Origin: Cinclus cinclus
Taxonomy: Eukaryota; Chordata; Aves; Passeriformes; Cinclidae
Length of the DNA stretch: 64,000 nucleotides
Direction of reading: 5' to 3'
Assembly: GCF_963662255.1 (NCBI RefSeq)
Contig: NW_026912127.1
Span: forward strand, 248,001 to 312,000
The translations under genes were made by a program, and so were the position numbers. The notes beneath the pieces were generated by a model, which saw only the letters and a list, made by a program, of their open reading frames with translations, was not told the DNA's origin and ran no database searches. Below, piece by piece: positions 22,306-33,760 of this stretch; within the stretch, counting starts at the first letter, position 1, and every line of letters starts with the position of its first letter.

Positions 22306-25130
22306 TTAAAACAATTAAACACATCTTATCTGCAGCTTTGTTGGTCCTACAGCTTGTGCAGTCCACAGTCCAGGACAGACTTTCTTCACTCAGGTATAGT
22401 GTATCCAGGGATCCACTCCAGCCACCTTGACTGCTGTAAAAGTGGTCAACAGCACCTGGTAGGGTCCACTCCACCTTTCTTTTAATGGTTCTTCGTCCCA
22501 AGTCTTAATGTACATGTCGTCTCCTAGATTGATGTCATGAACTGGATTCTCAAAGAGTCAGTGGCCTATTCCACATGAGGGCACTCGAAAGCTGAGCTAA
22601 AGTTTTCCCAAGAGACAGAACATAATTATGCACTTCCTGCTTCCCTGTGACATATACATTTGGATTAGGTTCGGGAGATTCATATGGTTTCCCATACAAT
22701 ATCTCATAAGGACTGACTAACATCCCACTTCTAGGCTTTATCCAAATCCTCAGCATTGCTATGGGTAAAGTTTGTGGCCATGGCAGTTTGGCTTCTTGGC
22801 ATATTTTACTGATTTGCCTCTTTAATGTCTGATTCATCCTCTCTACCTGTCCACTTGACTGGGGTCTCCATGGTGTGTGGATGTCCCAGGTTATTCCTAG
22901 CAACCTACTCACCTCTTTTACCACTGTGGCTATAAAATGTGGGCCCCTATCTGATGATATCCCTATAGGCACCCCAAATCTGGGAATGATCTCTTGTAGT
23001 AACCATTCAGCTGTTTCTTTTGCTTGGTTTGAGTGACAGGGAAGGGCTTCTGGCCATCCAGAAAATGTGTCAACCCCCATTAAGAGATATTATCGAGTAT
23101 CCTTGAGGTTCTCGTAACTCTACAAAATCTACCTGCCAATAGTCTCCTGGTTCTATCCCTACCTGAATTCTTCCTAGCTGTGTCTGTTGTCTAGCCACTG
23201 GGTTGTTTCTCAAGCAAATCTCACATTTTGTCATTACTGATTTTGCCATTGTTAACATTCATACTGAGATTAAATTTTGTTTTAGCAATTTCACCAGTGC
23301 TTCTGCACCCCAATGACATTCACTATGTTTAACTTGTAAAATTTCTCATATTATTAAGGGGGGGGGGGGGGGGAATACCACTGTTTGCCCTTGTGTAGTT
23401 ACATACCACCCTTCTGAATTCTTTTGTGCATTCAGCAAACGTCCCAGTCTCTTGTCTTCTGAATATTTTGGTTTTGGAGGCAAATTGAATTGAGATACAT
23501 TAAGTTTTAAAGGTATCAATGCCATTGCTGTTTGCACCTTTTGAGCAACCTGTCAGGCTGCCCAGTCTGCCTTTCGATTTCCCTCACAAATTTTAGAACC
23601 TCTTGACTGGTGTGCTTTACAGTGTATAATTGCCATTTGCTCAGGTTTTTGCACTACTTTTATTAGTTGCAGGATTGTGTCTTGATGTTTAATGTGCATA
23701 CCCTGAGAAGACAGCAGTCCTCTTTCTTTCCACAGTGCTCCATGCACATGTACTACTCCAAAAGCATATTTTGAGTCAGTCCATATGTTCTCTTTTTTCC
23801 CTTCACTCAATTCTAGTGCTCTGGTTAAGGCAATCAGTTCTGCCCTTTGGGCAGATGTGTTTGGTGGTAATGCTTCTGCCTCAACTACTGTACTGATTGT
23901 TGTTACCGCATATCCAGCGTATCTGATTCAGTTCCCCATGAAGCTGCTTCCATCTGTGAATAACTCCCACTCTGGTTGCACTAATGGGACATCTTTTAGG
24001 TCTTCTACACAGTCATGCTCTAATGGGCCTTCTTCAGTTGTGGTACCTAGGAACCAGGCTAGATTCAAAAAGTTAGTTGTCTTTAATGTGACATCATCCT
24101 GCTTGGTCAGGATTACCTGGAATTTTATCATCCTGCTTGGAGATAGCCAGTGTCCCCCCCCTTTTGCTCTAAAACAGTGGTTACCGTGTGTGGCACATAG
24201 ACATCTATGTGTCTTCCCATCGTGAGTTTCCTGGTTTCTTGTATCAACATTACAGTGGTTGCGACTGCCCGCAGACATGAAGGCCATCCGGCACTTACAT
24301 TGTCAAGTTGTTTGGAAAAATAGCCCACCAGCCTTTTCCAGCTTCCCAAACATTGAGTCAGGACTCCCAGTGCCAGGTGAAGCCTTTCATGTACAAACAG
24401 CTGAAAGCCTTTAAACAGATCAGGTAACCCTAATGCTGGAGCAATTGTCAGTGCTTCTTTCAATTTTACCAAGGCCTCTTTCTGTGGTTTGCCCCAAGTG
24501 AAGGGCTGTGTCTTTTGAGCTTCATACAGGGTTTTGGCAATTAGCCCATAGTCCTTGATCCACAGACTACACCACTCTGCCATTCCAAGGAAGATTCGCA
24601 GCTCGTGAAGATTCTGGGGCTCTGGAATAGCACAAATAGCTTGGATATGGTTAGTACCTAGTTTTCTCTGTCCTTGTGAGATTTCACATCCCAGGTAAAT
24701 TACAGTCTGTTGGGCAATTTGTGCCTTTTCTCTAGACACTTTGTACCCTCCCATTCCCAGTGAATTCAAAATCTCAATTGTTCCCTTCATGCAGGTTGCC
24801 TTTTCTTCTATTGCTATCAGTATATCATCAACATACTGCAACAAAAGTTATTGGTCTTTCAGTACTTGCCCCTCTTTGGTCCAGATCTCTAGTTCCTTTG
24901 CCAGTTGGTTTCTGAATAGGGTCGGACTGTTCTTAAATCCTTGGGGTAGTCATGTCCAGGTGAGCTGGGTTTTTCTTCCATTTCCTGGATTTTCCCACTC
25001 AAAGGCAAACAGTTTCCTACTTTCTTTGTCAAGGGTATGCAGAAGAAAGCATCTTTTAGATCAATTATAGTAAACCATTTATATATCTCTTTTACAGATG
25101 TCAACAATGTGTACTGGATAAATGTCTAGT
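22238..25130 (-). pseudogene. pol remnant, second gammaretrovirus-like provirus
   Basis: Reverse transcriptase motif A (TIIDLKDAFFCIPL) lies near 25060, and an intact YVDD box (LQYVDDILIAI) near 24835 followed by thumb and connection to 24128. RNase H has TDGSS and TDSKYAF with frame breaks. Integrase has a CxxC (CEICLRN) and core residues D (WQVDFVE), D (SDRGPHF) and E (GQVERMN) between about 23150 and 22700. Its C-terminal part continues to 22238 and overlaps the start of env. A 17-base G run at 23357-23373 breaks the frame. Catalytic residues survive, but the frame does not. Confidence 0.85.
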
Positions 25131-25459
25131 TATTTTATTTATTGCCCTTAGATCCTGTACTAGCCTATAATCCCCATTGGGTTTCTTTACTGGGAATATT
25201 GGTGTATTATATTCTGATTCACATTCTTCTAGAGTTTGATATTATAGAATTTATCAATAGTCTTTGCTATTCCTTGCCGTGCTTCTGTTTTTATAGGATA
25301 CTGTTTGACCTGTACGGCTTTTGCAATATGCTGTTTGCAATGGGCACTGATTCAAGCCCAACCCTTGCATGACTGACCCTCTGCCGCCCTTGCCAAACCC
25401 ACCCCTCCCCATAGTTCTGCCTCAGCTGCTTCTAGCACCTCCCCTTGAATTTCCTTGTA

Positions 25460-27266
25460 CTATTGCCAAGAGATTCTGCTCCTGCTGCTTGTTAACCTCT
25501 TTTTCTCTATTGTTATAAACATCCAAGCTACCTCAAGCAACCTGTCCAAACTTCTTAACTCACCCCCCCCACCCCCCCATCTCTGCAACTCCCTCCCAAT
25601 GTCATCCCATGATTGGCCAAGAAAGACAAGAGCAAGCTGAATTTTCACCTGTTCTGCATCTACCTGGAGGTCAGTATATTTCCTGGCTGCTTCCCCAAGT
25701 CCTTCCAGAAAGGCAGCTGGAGACTCCCCCCTTTCTTGCCTGATCTCATATAATTTGGACCAATTCACAGTCCCAGGCATGGCACCCTGAACCCCCCCAC
25801 CTACATCCACCCTCGATATTTCCTCAGCCCCATCATATCCACTCCAGGTGGACTACTAGGATGCCACAATGGGTCCACAGTAGGAAAGTTATAATCCAAA
25901 GTCCCATTGCAAATTTCTTCTCTCACCCTTTCCCTGGCTGCACTAACTACCATTTCCTTTTGGTAGAGGCCATTAGAGTATCTAATATAACTTGGATGTC
26001 ATCCCAGTCCAGATTTTGAGTTTTCAGAATAATTTTCACTACTCTGGCCACTTTATCAGGGTTTTCTCTGTAAGTCCAAGCTGACTGCTTCCAAATTACT
26101 AAATCTCCTGGGGAAAAGAGTACATTTACAAAAAACGGTCTGTCCACTCCCGCTCATTGTCTCAAAGGGGCAACTACAGTTCTCTTTTGTTTGTCTGATC
26201 TTAATAAACCCTCTCTTGTTTTAGACCAAGCCGGGGCTAATTTTAATCATGTCCAACGAGCAATAGGGGTTAGTGGTTTATCTTCATCGCTCCCACTACT
26301 ATCTACTCCTTTTGCACCCTCCCCATATCTCTGTATTACAGTTACATCTTGGTCACTTTCTGGGGAAGGAGGGGCAGGTGAAGACAGCAAAGAGGGTACA
26401 GGAAGATAGGAGCAGGTGAAGGAGGCGTTGGAGGGAGAGGAGGGTATCCCTGAGCAGGAGTAGGTGAGGGAGGAGGGTATCCCTGAGCACGAGTAGGTGA
26501 GGGAGGAGGGTATCCCTGAGCACGAGTAGGTGAGGGAGGAGGGTATCCCTGAGCACGAGTAGGTGAGGGAGGAGGGTATCTTTTGGCAGGGGGGTGTAAG
26601 TGAGCCAGGTGAAATAGGGTCAGGTGAGGTAGGGTCAGATTCCCTTGATGCCATGAGGGCTACCAGCAATTCACCATCTATATCATTTTTCCAATATAAA
26701 CTTTCATCCAATGCCAGGTGTTCTAAACAACGCTTCCCTTGGACACAACCCATGCAATTATTGTTTTCAGGTATTTTAACAATCATTAACCCACACTGAG
26801 CCAGCCACTCTGGTTTTTCCTGCAAACAGGAAAACAAATCAATGTACAGAACTTCATCCAATCTCCTCTCCTGTTTACAAAACATCAATAACTGTGAAAT
26901 CATGTCATATTGCAAAGAACCGTTTTTCAGCCACGTTTTCCTTTTTTTTTCTCTCTTTTTTTAACCTTTTTTAATTTTTTATTTTATATGCAAGACATAT
27001 TTTGGCCACCAAGTGTTGCAATAATCAATCAACTTAACCTTACGTAACTCGTGCCCAAAATTACCTTCCTTCCAATGTGCTATTAAGCACCCCAAAGGAT
27101 AAGTGTGTAGTATGGGGGCATTGCCGCCCAAAATCCATTTGAACTTCTCCATGTTACAGCTATAATAGACCCCTGATGCTGAACCTGCAATGCTTTTGCG
27201 ATTGACTGACAGACGGTGCCTAGGCAATACCAGGAATTCCTTAGCCCAACAACACACAGCTTTCAC
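25460..27266 (-). pseudogene. gag remnant, second gammaretrovirus-like provirus
   Basis: Matrix pieces (27266-26979 and 26915-26650) carry PLGCLIAHWKEGNFG and a CMGCVQGKRC segment. A Pro/Ser-rich linker (26650-26300) contains five in-frame 33-bp repeats. Capsid pieces follow at 26147-25947 (FSPGDLVIWKQSAW) and 25810-25460, the latter with a major-homology region (GESPAAFLEGLGEAARKYTD). Frames shift between pieces. Confidence 0.83.
26442..26582. repeat. 33-bp coding tandem repeat in gag
   Basis: GGGTATCCCTGAGCA starts at 26442, 26475, 26508, 26541 and (partial) 26574, an exact 33-bp period. On the minus strand it codes an 11-residue repeat (SSLTYSCSGIP) in the linker between matrix and capsid. 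Units are nearly identical, so the expansion is recent or maintained. Confidence 0.93.
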
Positions 27267-27429
27267 TGCGTCTAACTGGCAGGCAACCAGACCAGATTAA
27301 AAGAACCTTACCTTTCTCCAGGGGACGTTGTCAGCGGTGGGGGGTCCTGGTGCCGATGGGCTCCCCGAGAATCCCTTGGTGCCGGCTGGAGCGTGATCAG
27401 GTCATGGGGTCATCAGCAGCACTCACAAG

Positions 27430-27447
27430 GTCCCATCTGGGTCACCA
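27430..27447 (-). other. Primer binding site, tRNA-Arg type
   Basis: TGGTGACCCAGATGGGAC on the minus strand, 3 nt from the 5' LTR. It matches the complement of tRNA-Arg(CCG) with one C-to-T change. Confidence 0.75.
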
Positions 27448-27450
27448 AAA

Positions 27451-27912
27451 TGTTAGCGTGGAAACATATAGTCACAGGATGATTATATGCAGGTGCATTT
27501 ATTGAAAAGCTCTGGGAGCTGGGCTACAAACCCAAATCTGACCCCAACATGGATTTGAGATGAACATGATTTTATACCCTTTTAATTATGTAACTATATA
27601 TTAATTATTAAACTCATATTGTTCTATTGTATACATTGATCTTATCCAAGCATGAATTACTCTAATTTTCATCAGGTCCTCCAAACACCTTTTCTCATGA
27701 TTCTTATTACAATTAAACAATAACTATATTCAACTACCAAACAATCGTATCATTTATCATACGGTGATTACACAGGTGCAGTTTCACCTGATCTAATTTG
27801 TTCCCAGGGCCTAGTTCCCATTCCCAGGGCCTAGTTCCCCAGGCCTACCTTACCATCCACTAAATTTATACAATTCCCATGATTTTAGAAACATTTTAAC
27901 CCTATGCTATCA
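27451..27912 (-). repeat. 5' LTR of the second gammaretrovirus-like provirus
   Basis: 462 bp, same ends as 20011-20467. Its right edge cuts an ERVL-type integrase gene. Confidence 0.9.
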
Positions 27913-28585
27913 CCTTCAAGGTGGTTTTAAGCAGCCCATTGCACCGTTCCACTTTCCCAGCCGCTGGTGCGTGATAAGGAATGTGGTACACCCACTCGAT
28001 GCCGTGTTCTCTGGCCCAGGTGCTTATGAGGCTGTTCTTGAAATGAGTCCCATTGTCTGACTCAATTCTCTCAGGGGTACCATGTCTCCAAAGGACTTGT
28101 TTTTCCAGGCCCAGGATGGTGTTGCGGGCAGTGGCATGAGGCACAGGGTAGGTCTCCAACCATCCAGTGGTGGCTTCCACCATGGTCAGCACGTAGCGCT
28201 TGCCTTGGCGTGTCTGAGGCAGTGTGATGTAGTCAATCTGCCAGGCCTCCCCATACTTATATTTGGACCACCGCCCCCCATACCAGAGGGGCTTCACTCG
28301 CTTGGCTTGCTTGATGGCAGCACACATCTCATAGTCATGGATAACCTGGGAAATACTGTCCATGGTGAGATCCACCCCTCTATCTCATACCCACTTATAG
28401 GTGGCATCTCTGCCCTGATGACCTGAGGCATCATGGGCCCATCGAGCCAGGAACAATTCTCCCTTGTGTTGCCAGTCTAAGTCTATCTGTGACACCTCTA
28501 TCCTTGCAGCCTGATCTATCTGCTCGTTGTGTCAGTGCTCCACATTAGCCCAACTCTTGGGGACATGGGCATCTACATGATGGAC
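27913..28585 (-). mobile_element. ERVL-type pol fragment (RNase H end and integrase)
   Basis: It is nearly identical to the plus-strand stretch around 47500-48168. It covers the end of RNase H, the integrase zinc region and the catalytic core with D, D and E residues (WQIDYIT, SDNGTHF, KVERCN). It carries the same TGA (28385-28387, minus) as the full element. It ends on the left at the gammaretroviral LTR and on the right at 28585, where homology stops. No LTR of its own is present here. Confidence 0.9.
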
Positions 28586-29282
28586 ATTAAATATGTTAAT
28601 GATTTTGGGAGAAAGGATTATAATATGTATCTTTATTCCAGGAAAATCAGTGAATATGTATATAAAATACAGTATAAAAACAGAAGCATTTTCTATTATC
28701 ACTGTGTGAGTTTGCTGGAGTTATGCCCCACACATCCAGCCAAATAACGCCTGCTTTCTACAGGAAAACACAGGAGACTGCTCCTCAAACATAGGGCTGA
28801 AATGCACAGAAAGAGAATGCTCACAAAATTGCACCAAACTGTTTCCAAGCCACCAAAATCCCTGAAATGTAATCAGACAGTTTAATTTAAACAGCAGAAT
28901 GGGACAGACTCCTTTGCTTTGCAAAGAACAAGTACAATATATCTACTTAAGACAATTCCTTCTGGAATAACACATTCCTCAACTTCTCCTGAAACTGGGA
29001 TTTTATACTAAATACAGACATGACTAAGACTTTTTTTTTCCAACCTGACTTTCACGGCAGTCCACTTTTGCCCTGTGAGTCTCACCTTAAAGAGCTTTTG
29101 TAAAGATTGTTTTATCTGCAATGACTTTGTGCCTGTATATGGGAAGTATTTTTAATTATTCTTTTAACCATTGCTACCCTCAGAGTGGGTTTGCCTGAGG
29201 AGAATAGAAGCTCAGACATGCGGGTCTGAGCAGGCTGCTTCCCCTGGAGTAATCAAAGTATACACAGAGCTCACATCTGGGA
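28586..29282. other. Unassigned A/T-rich stretch
   Basis: No coding frame of note and no clear LTR ends. It may be host DNA or decayed transposon between the ERVL-type fragment and the CR1 copy. Confidence 0.35.
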
Positions 29283-30535
29283 TTTGAGAGGTCCCAGCTG
29301 GCTGGAATCTGGCAAATGTACAAATGTCAAGGAGGACAAGAAGGGGGACCCCAGACACTCCAGGCCAGTCAGTCTCATTTCAATACCAAATAAAATAATG
29401 GAAAAGTTTATTCTGGGAAGTATTGAAAAACACCTGGAGGACAATACAGGCATCAGTCAGAGTCAGCATGGCTTCATGAGGGGAAGGTCCTGCTGGTGAA
29501 GTCTGATTTCCTTCTACAACAGGGTAAAACACATCAGTTGATGCAGGAAAGCCAGCACATGGAATCTTTCTGGATTTCAGCAAAGCTTTTGGTACTGTGT
29601 CTCCCAGAATGCTTCTGGACAAAGTGTCCAGCACACAGCTGAATAAACACATTGTGGGATGGGCAAGCAACTGGCTCAGGGGTCAGGCACCAAGGGTGGC
29701 AGTGACTGCAGTGACACCACACTGACAGTGGTCACCAGTGGGTTCTGCAGGGCTCCACTGCCAGCCCCAGCTCTTCAACATCTTCCTTAAGGACCTGAAC
29801 ACAGGGCTTGAAGGGATAATCAGTGAATTTACTGATGACACTAAACTGGGAGGAGCCGTCACCTGCCTGGAGGTCAGAGAGGCTCTGCAGAGAGACCTCA
29901 CAGCTAGAGATGGGCAATCACCAACTGTGGAGTTTAACAAGGGCAGTGTCAGATTCTGCCCCTGGGATGGGGCACCCCTGCCTTGGTGTATGGACCAGGA
30001 AGGAGAGGCTGGAGAGCAGCTGTGGGGAGGGACCCAGGGGTCCTGGCCAAGGGCAAGTGGAACATGAGTCAGCAGTGCCCTGGCAGTCCAAAGTGCCACC
30101 ATGTCCTGGGGCAGCAGGCCCAGCATCAGCAGCCGGGCCAGGGAGGGGATTGTCATGCTCTGCTCTGCACTGGGGTGGCCTCACCTTGAGGGACAGCACA
30201 ACATAGAGAAGACATAAAGCCATTGCAGAGTGTCCAGAGGATAATAGCAATCTCTTCACTCTCATGAGCAGGGACAGGACTCGAGGAAATGGCTGGAGCT
30301 GAGTCAGAGGAGGCTTAGGTTGATTAGGAAAATCTTTTTCACCTAGAGGGGGCTTGAGCACTGGAACAGGGTCCCCAGAGAAGTGGTCCCAGCCCCAATT
30401 CTGTCTTGGGACAAGAAGCATTTGGATAGTGCTCTCAGGACCATAGTGGAATTGTTGCGGTGTCCTGTGCAGGGACAGGAGTTGGACTCAATGATCCTGA
30501 TGGGTCCCTTCCAACTCAGCACATTCTGAACTTCT
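29283..30535 (+). mobile_element. CR1-type LINE, 5'-truncated
   Basis: Plus-strand remains of a non-LTR reverse transcriptase: RPVSLISIPNKIMEKFI (29360-29410) and SQHGFMRGRSCW (29460-29497), LDFSKAF-like in another frame (29567), and a catalytic FTDDTKLGG box (29827-29853). The 3' end carries the typical bird CR1 tail (GGACTCAATGATCCTGATGGG at 30483, then a TTCTGAA-like end). Many frameshifts. It is an old, dead copy. Confidence 0.9.
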
Positions 30536-30592
30536 CTGAAATTACTTCAGCATCCAGCACTCAACTTCCACTCCAGAATAACTCACCTGCCC

Positions 30593-30968
30593 TGTAGAGG
30601 AGATGAATCTCTCTGCAAACAGCCCTTCAACAGTCCCCTGGAACCTCCTTTGAGATAAGAAAAACTACTTGCTTCGAATGACTCATGTTATAAAAATGCA
30701 AGCTCTTCCTATCTTTTTAGAATATTACTGGTTGGGTTTGGTTCTTTATAATTGGTTGTCCCAAACAAAGAAAGATAATGTAGTTAGCCAAAATGTGTTT
30801 ACCCTGTTTTCCATTGGTTTACTTGTGATCCCCCCAAAACCTATAAAAGTACATGTGTGATCCCCTATCTTTGGATTTGTAGCCTGACCCCTTCACGGAC
30901 AATAATAAAGCCTGTGGAAAAAAGTCTGAGCTGCTCTCCCGGTCTTTTTATGCCGGCTGGAAACTACA
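30593..30968 (+). mobile_element. Probable solo LTR
   Basis: It is bounded by TGTAG and CTACA. It contains CCTATAAAAG at 30840 and AATAAA near 30903, with a G/T-rich tail after the signal, as in an R-U5 region. No target duplication was recognised, so the 5' boundary is uncertain. Confidence 0.6.
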
Positions 30969-31517
30969 GGTTTCTGTGAGAAACCATGAAGCTAAGTGCC
31001 TGAAAGGCCAGCGCTCACAAACCTTGTCACTTTCCCCTGCCCAACAACACGGCAGGGGACACAACAAAAAGTTACACTGTCCCATCCTGTGTCCCCAGCT
31101 CTGCCCTGGCACTGCTGTCGCCGTGTCCCCTCCTCCTGCCCACAGGGCGCAGGTACAGCTGCAGGGATGGCCTTGTCCCTTGTGTCCCCTCAAGACCCCA
31201 CGGCTCCTTGGGCACCTTGGAGGGGACAGAAAACACCCTCTGGATCAGCGCCCAGTGCACGCTGCCCTTGGGGACACCCCTGTCACCAGCCCTGTCGCTG
31301 TCGGGGTGGCTGTAGGAGCGTTTCCAGCCCTGCAGCCGCTCCCAGCGCTGGCTCCCCAGGGACCCCCCGCCCCTTTTGGGGTCCCCTCCTGGGGTGGTGA
31401 CGGCCACAGTGTGCCACTTGTAGGTCTTCAGTAGTGCGGGGGGGGCTCAGGGGTGTCCGGGGGGGCTCACACCTCCATGTGTGGTGGCGGGGAGTCAATT
31501 TTGGGGGGTTCAGGGGC
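30969..31517. other. Unassigned stretch at start of duplicated block
   Basis: C+G-rich, with overlapping open frames on both strands, none with a recognised domain. A minus-strand frame over 31072-31407 has somewhat protein-like composition but I do not recognise it. Confidence 0.35.
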
Positions 31518-31900
31518 TGCATTTGCTGGCGGCATCATGCGGGAAGTCATTTTGGGGGGACCAGGGGTTGGATTTGGGGCTGGTGGGATGGGGAGAGGAA
31601 TTTTGGGCTTGGATTTGGGGTTGGTGGGACAGGGGAGGCATTTTGGGGACTGAATTTGGGAGTGATGGGGTAGGGAGAATAATTTGGGTGGGTCCAGGAG
31701 CTGCATTTGCTGGCGGCATCATGCGGGAAGTCATTTTGGGGGGACCAGGGGTTGGATTTGGGGCTGGTGGGATGGGGAGAGGAATTTTGGGCTTGGATTT
31801 GGTGTTGGTGGGACAGGGGAGGCATTTTGGGGACAGATTTGGGAGTGATGGGGTAGGGAGAATAATTTGGGTGGGTCCAGGAGCTGGATTTGAGGGTGGT
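31518..31900. repeat. 183-bp tandem duplication
   Basis: CTGCATTTGCTGGCGGCATC occurs at 31518 and 31701, and a decayed third start at 31884. The two full units are almost identical. The period is a multiple of three, so all three minus-strand frames stay open through it. I consider these frames non-coding. Confidence 0.92.
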
Positions 31901-32039
31901 GGTGGGAAGCATCCCCAGCCTGGAATCCCCACCTTGAAGGGTCCCAAATTTCCTGACCACCCAGGGGTTCCAAATTTTTGGGTTCTCCTGCCCACCCATG
32001 CCAGCCTCCCGCAGCCTCCACCCCTGCTGGGGACAGGGT

Positions 32040-33545
32040 GACAGGTGTCCCGCTACCCCTGTGCCCCAAGTGCAGGAGGGACTGGAGGCATTTCTGCTGC
32101 GCCCCAACCACACTTCCCTTCCCCCCTACACCTTGGGGATACCCCTGACCACCTCTTTATCACCCTGGGGTGCCCCTCAGTCAGGGGGTGCTTGGTCACA
32201 CCGCAGGACCCCCTCTCTGTGCAATCCCCGAGGTGGGGGTGGTGGCAACATTTTTGGGGTCACTCCCGACCATTTCCTTTTCCCTGCATCATCCTGAGGA
32301 TGCTGCACCACCCCACATCACCCCGCCCCCCCAAACACTGCCCCTGCCACAGCATTCCCTGAAGGGACCTTGGGGACTGTCCCCATGTCCTCCCCTCCCC
32401 CCTGACCCCCCGTGGTACCTCCACTGCTCCACCTGTGCTTGGCCCCAGTTCCTGTCGCAACCTCCCCATGTAAACGGGCAGGAGTTTCAGTCACATCCTC
32501 ACCTCCTCCTCCTTCTCCTGCGGTGGACTCACTGGTGACACCAGAAGAACACCACGGGTCACCCTTCGAGGGGACTGCAGAGTCACGGTGGCTCCTGGAG
32601 TCCCCCTGGTGTGACAGCTGAGGGGCCTGAGATCCTGCGGTGACAATCTGGGGGTTGGGTGCTTGTTTTGGAATCTCCAGGGTGGATCCCTAGGTCCTGA
32701 AGTCCCCTCCCACCACCATACTCACCCCCCCCCCAGCTCATGCCTCAGTTTCCTCCTCACTCTGCAGGGACTACCCAGAGCTGATGTTCTGATACTGGGT
32801 TTATTTTGGGGTGTTTGGGGTTGGGGCAACTGGAATGGGCTGGTGGACCAGTGAGGCTGGCCAGGGCGTTGCCAGGCTGGTGATCATCTGTGCTGGGGGC
32901 TGGCCAGGCTGGGGGTCTGCAGGACCAAGGGTTGTCCAGACCAATGTCCAGCTGGGATCTACCCAGAGCACTGTCCATCCAGAGTGGGATCCATGGCTCT
33001 GGTGTCCATCTGAACCAGTGTCCAGCTGGTATCCATGGCTCTGGTGTCCATCAGGACCAGTGTCTAACCTCTCCTGCCCCCATCCATCCCAGACTCCCTG
33101 GCCAGGGATACTCCTCACTGCAAAGTGGACAAGACCCACGGTCAGTCCCAAGATGACCCCAAACTCCCTCCCACCAGGAACTGCATTGAGCAGCGCTTTG
33201 CCATGGCCAAGATGAAGGTGCTGGTGGCACTGTGGTGGCACAAGTGGTGGCATTGATGCCATCCCAGTTCATGTCCCCATCCACGTCCCCCCATATCCAT
33301 ATTCCCCATGTTCCTACTCATGTCCATGTACCCTCATGTCCATGTCCCCTTACCCAGGGCTGTGTCCTTACATGTCCTCACACATCCCCACCCATGTCTT
33401 TGTCCTGCCACGTCTCCATCCATGGCCATGTACCCATCCATGTCCACGTCTCCCATTTCCCCACCCATGTCATTGTCCACCACGTGTCCTGATTCATGCC
33501 TTAGTACAATGACTTTACCCCGATTTTGGGTGTTTTTAACGACAA
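32040..33545 (+). repeat. Duplicated block, copy A (P450-like flank)
   Basis: It is colinear with 55310-56475 and, after a gap, with the region around 42280-42527. Shared phrases include CCCCAACCACACTTCCC, GTGCCCCTCAGTCAGGGGG, CTGTGCAATCCCCGAGGTGG and the stretch ending CAAGATGACCCCAAAC. Copy A passes directly from CTCCCACCA to the P450-like exon, whereas copy D has about 950 bp between them. Confidence 0.8.
33179..33245 (+). pseudogene. Cytochrome P450 family 4-like heme exon remnant (copy A)
   Basis: Plus-strand translation gives RNCIEQRFAMAKMKVLVAL. This fits the P450 heme-ligand loop RxCxGxxFA and the following L helix as found in CYP4 enzymes. The Gly after CI is Glu here. The upstream FxxG part of the signature and the rest of the gene are missing. 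It is an isolated exon piece, not a gene. Related remnants lie at 42273-42352 and 57425-57460. Confidence 0.6.
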
Positions 33546-33760
33546 AGAGAAATGAAAGAAAATCTAGGCCACGAGGAGCCAGGAGGATGTGGAGCCCCCA
33601 GCCGGGTGCTTCTCAACATAGATGAGTGGCAACACAGATCACCGGAGCTCTGCCCACTGGGGGTCACTGGGGATCATCCAGCACAGATCCTGCCATGGGG
33701 GATGGAGCTGGAGCAGCACATGAAGCTTTTCCCACACTCGGGGCACTCACAGAGCTTCTC
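33546..33760 (-). other. 3' untranslated region of zinc-finger gene A
   Basis: It shares CAGGAGGATGTGGAGCC, GATCCTGCCATGGGGGATG and AGCTGGAGCAGCACATGAAG with the same position in copies B, C, D and E. It is the conserved tail of the minus-strand zinc-finger unit. Confidence 0.7.

Larger units (their letters stand above)
20011..27912 (-). mobile_element. Gammaretrovirus-like provirus, second lineage
   Basis: It reads right to left: 5' LTR (27451-27912), tRNA-Arg-type primer site, gag, pol, env, polypurine tract, 3' LTR (20011-20467). All genes are broken by indels and stops. The LTRs differ more than those of the class II provirus, including small indels such as a repeated CCCAGGGCCTAGTT block only in the right one. 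The outer flanks do not match: family A gag on the left, ERVL-type integrase on the right. No 4-bp target duplication is seen, which points to recombination between two insertions. Confidence 0.9.

Noticed and set aside
26442..26582. CRISPR-like array
   Set aside because: Direct 33-bp units without spacers, inside a gag gene of a vertebrate genome.
9007..27447. tRNA genes at the primer binding sites
   Set aside because: The 18-nt sites only match tRNA 3' ends and are placed at LTR edges. No cloverleaf surrounds them.
27913..28585. Domesticated host integrase gene
   Set aside because: It has the same TGA as the provirus copy, lacks a promoter and is cut on the left by an LTR. It is a plain fragment.
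31510..32113. Long Pro-rich minus-strand frames
   Set aside because: They come from the 183-bp duplication being a multiple of three. All three frames are open and none has a domain.
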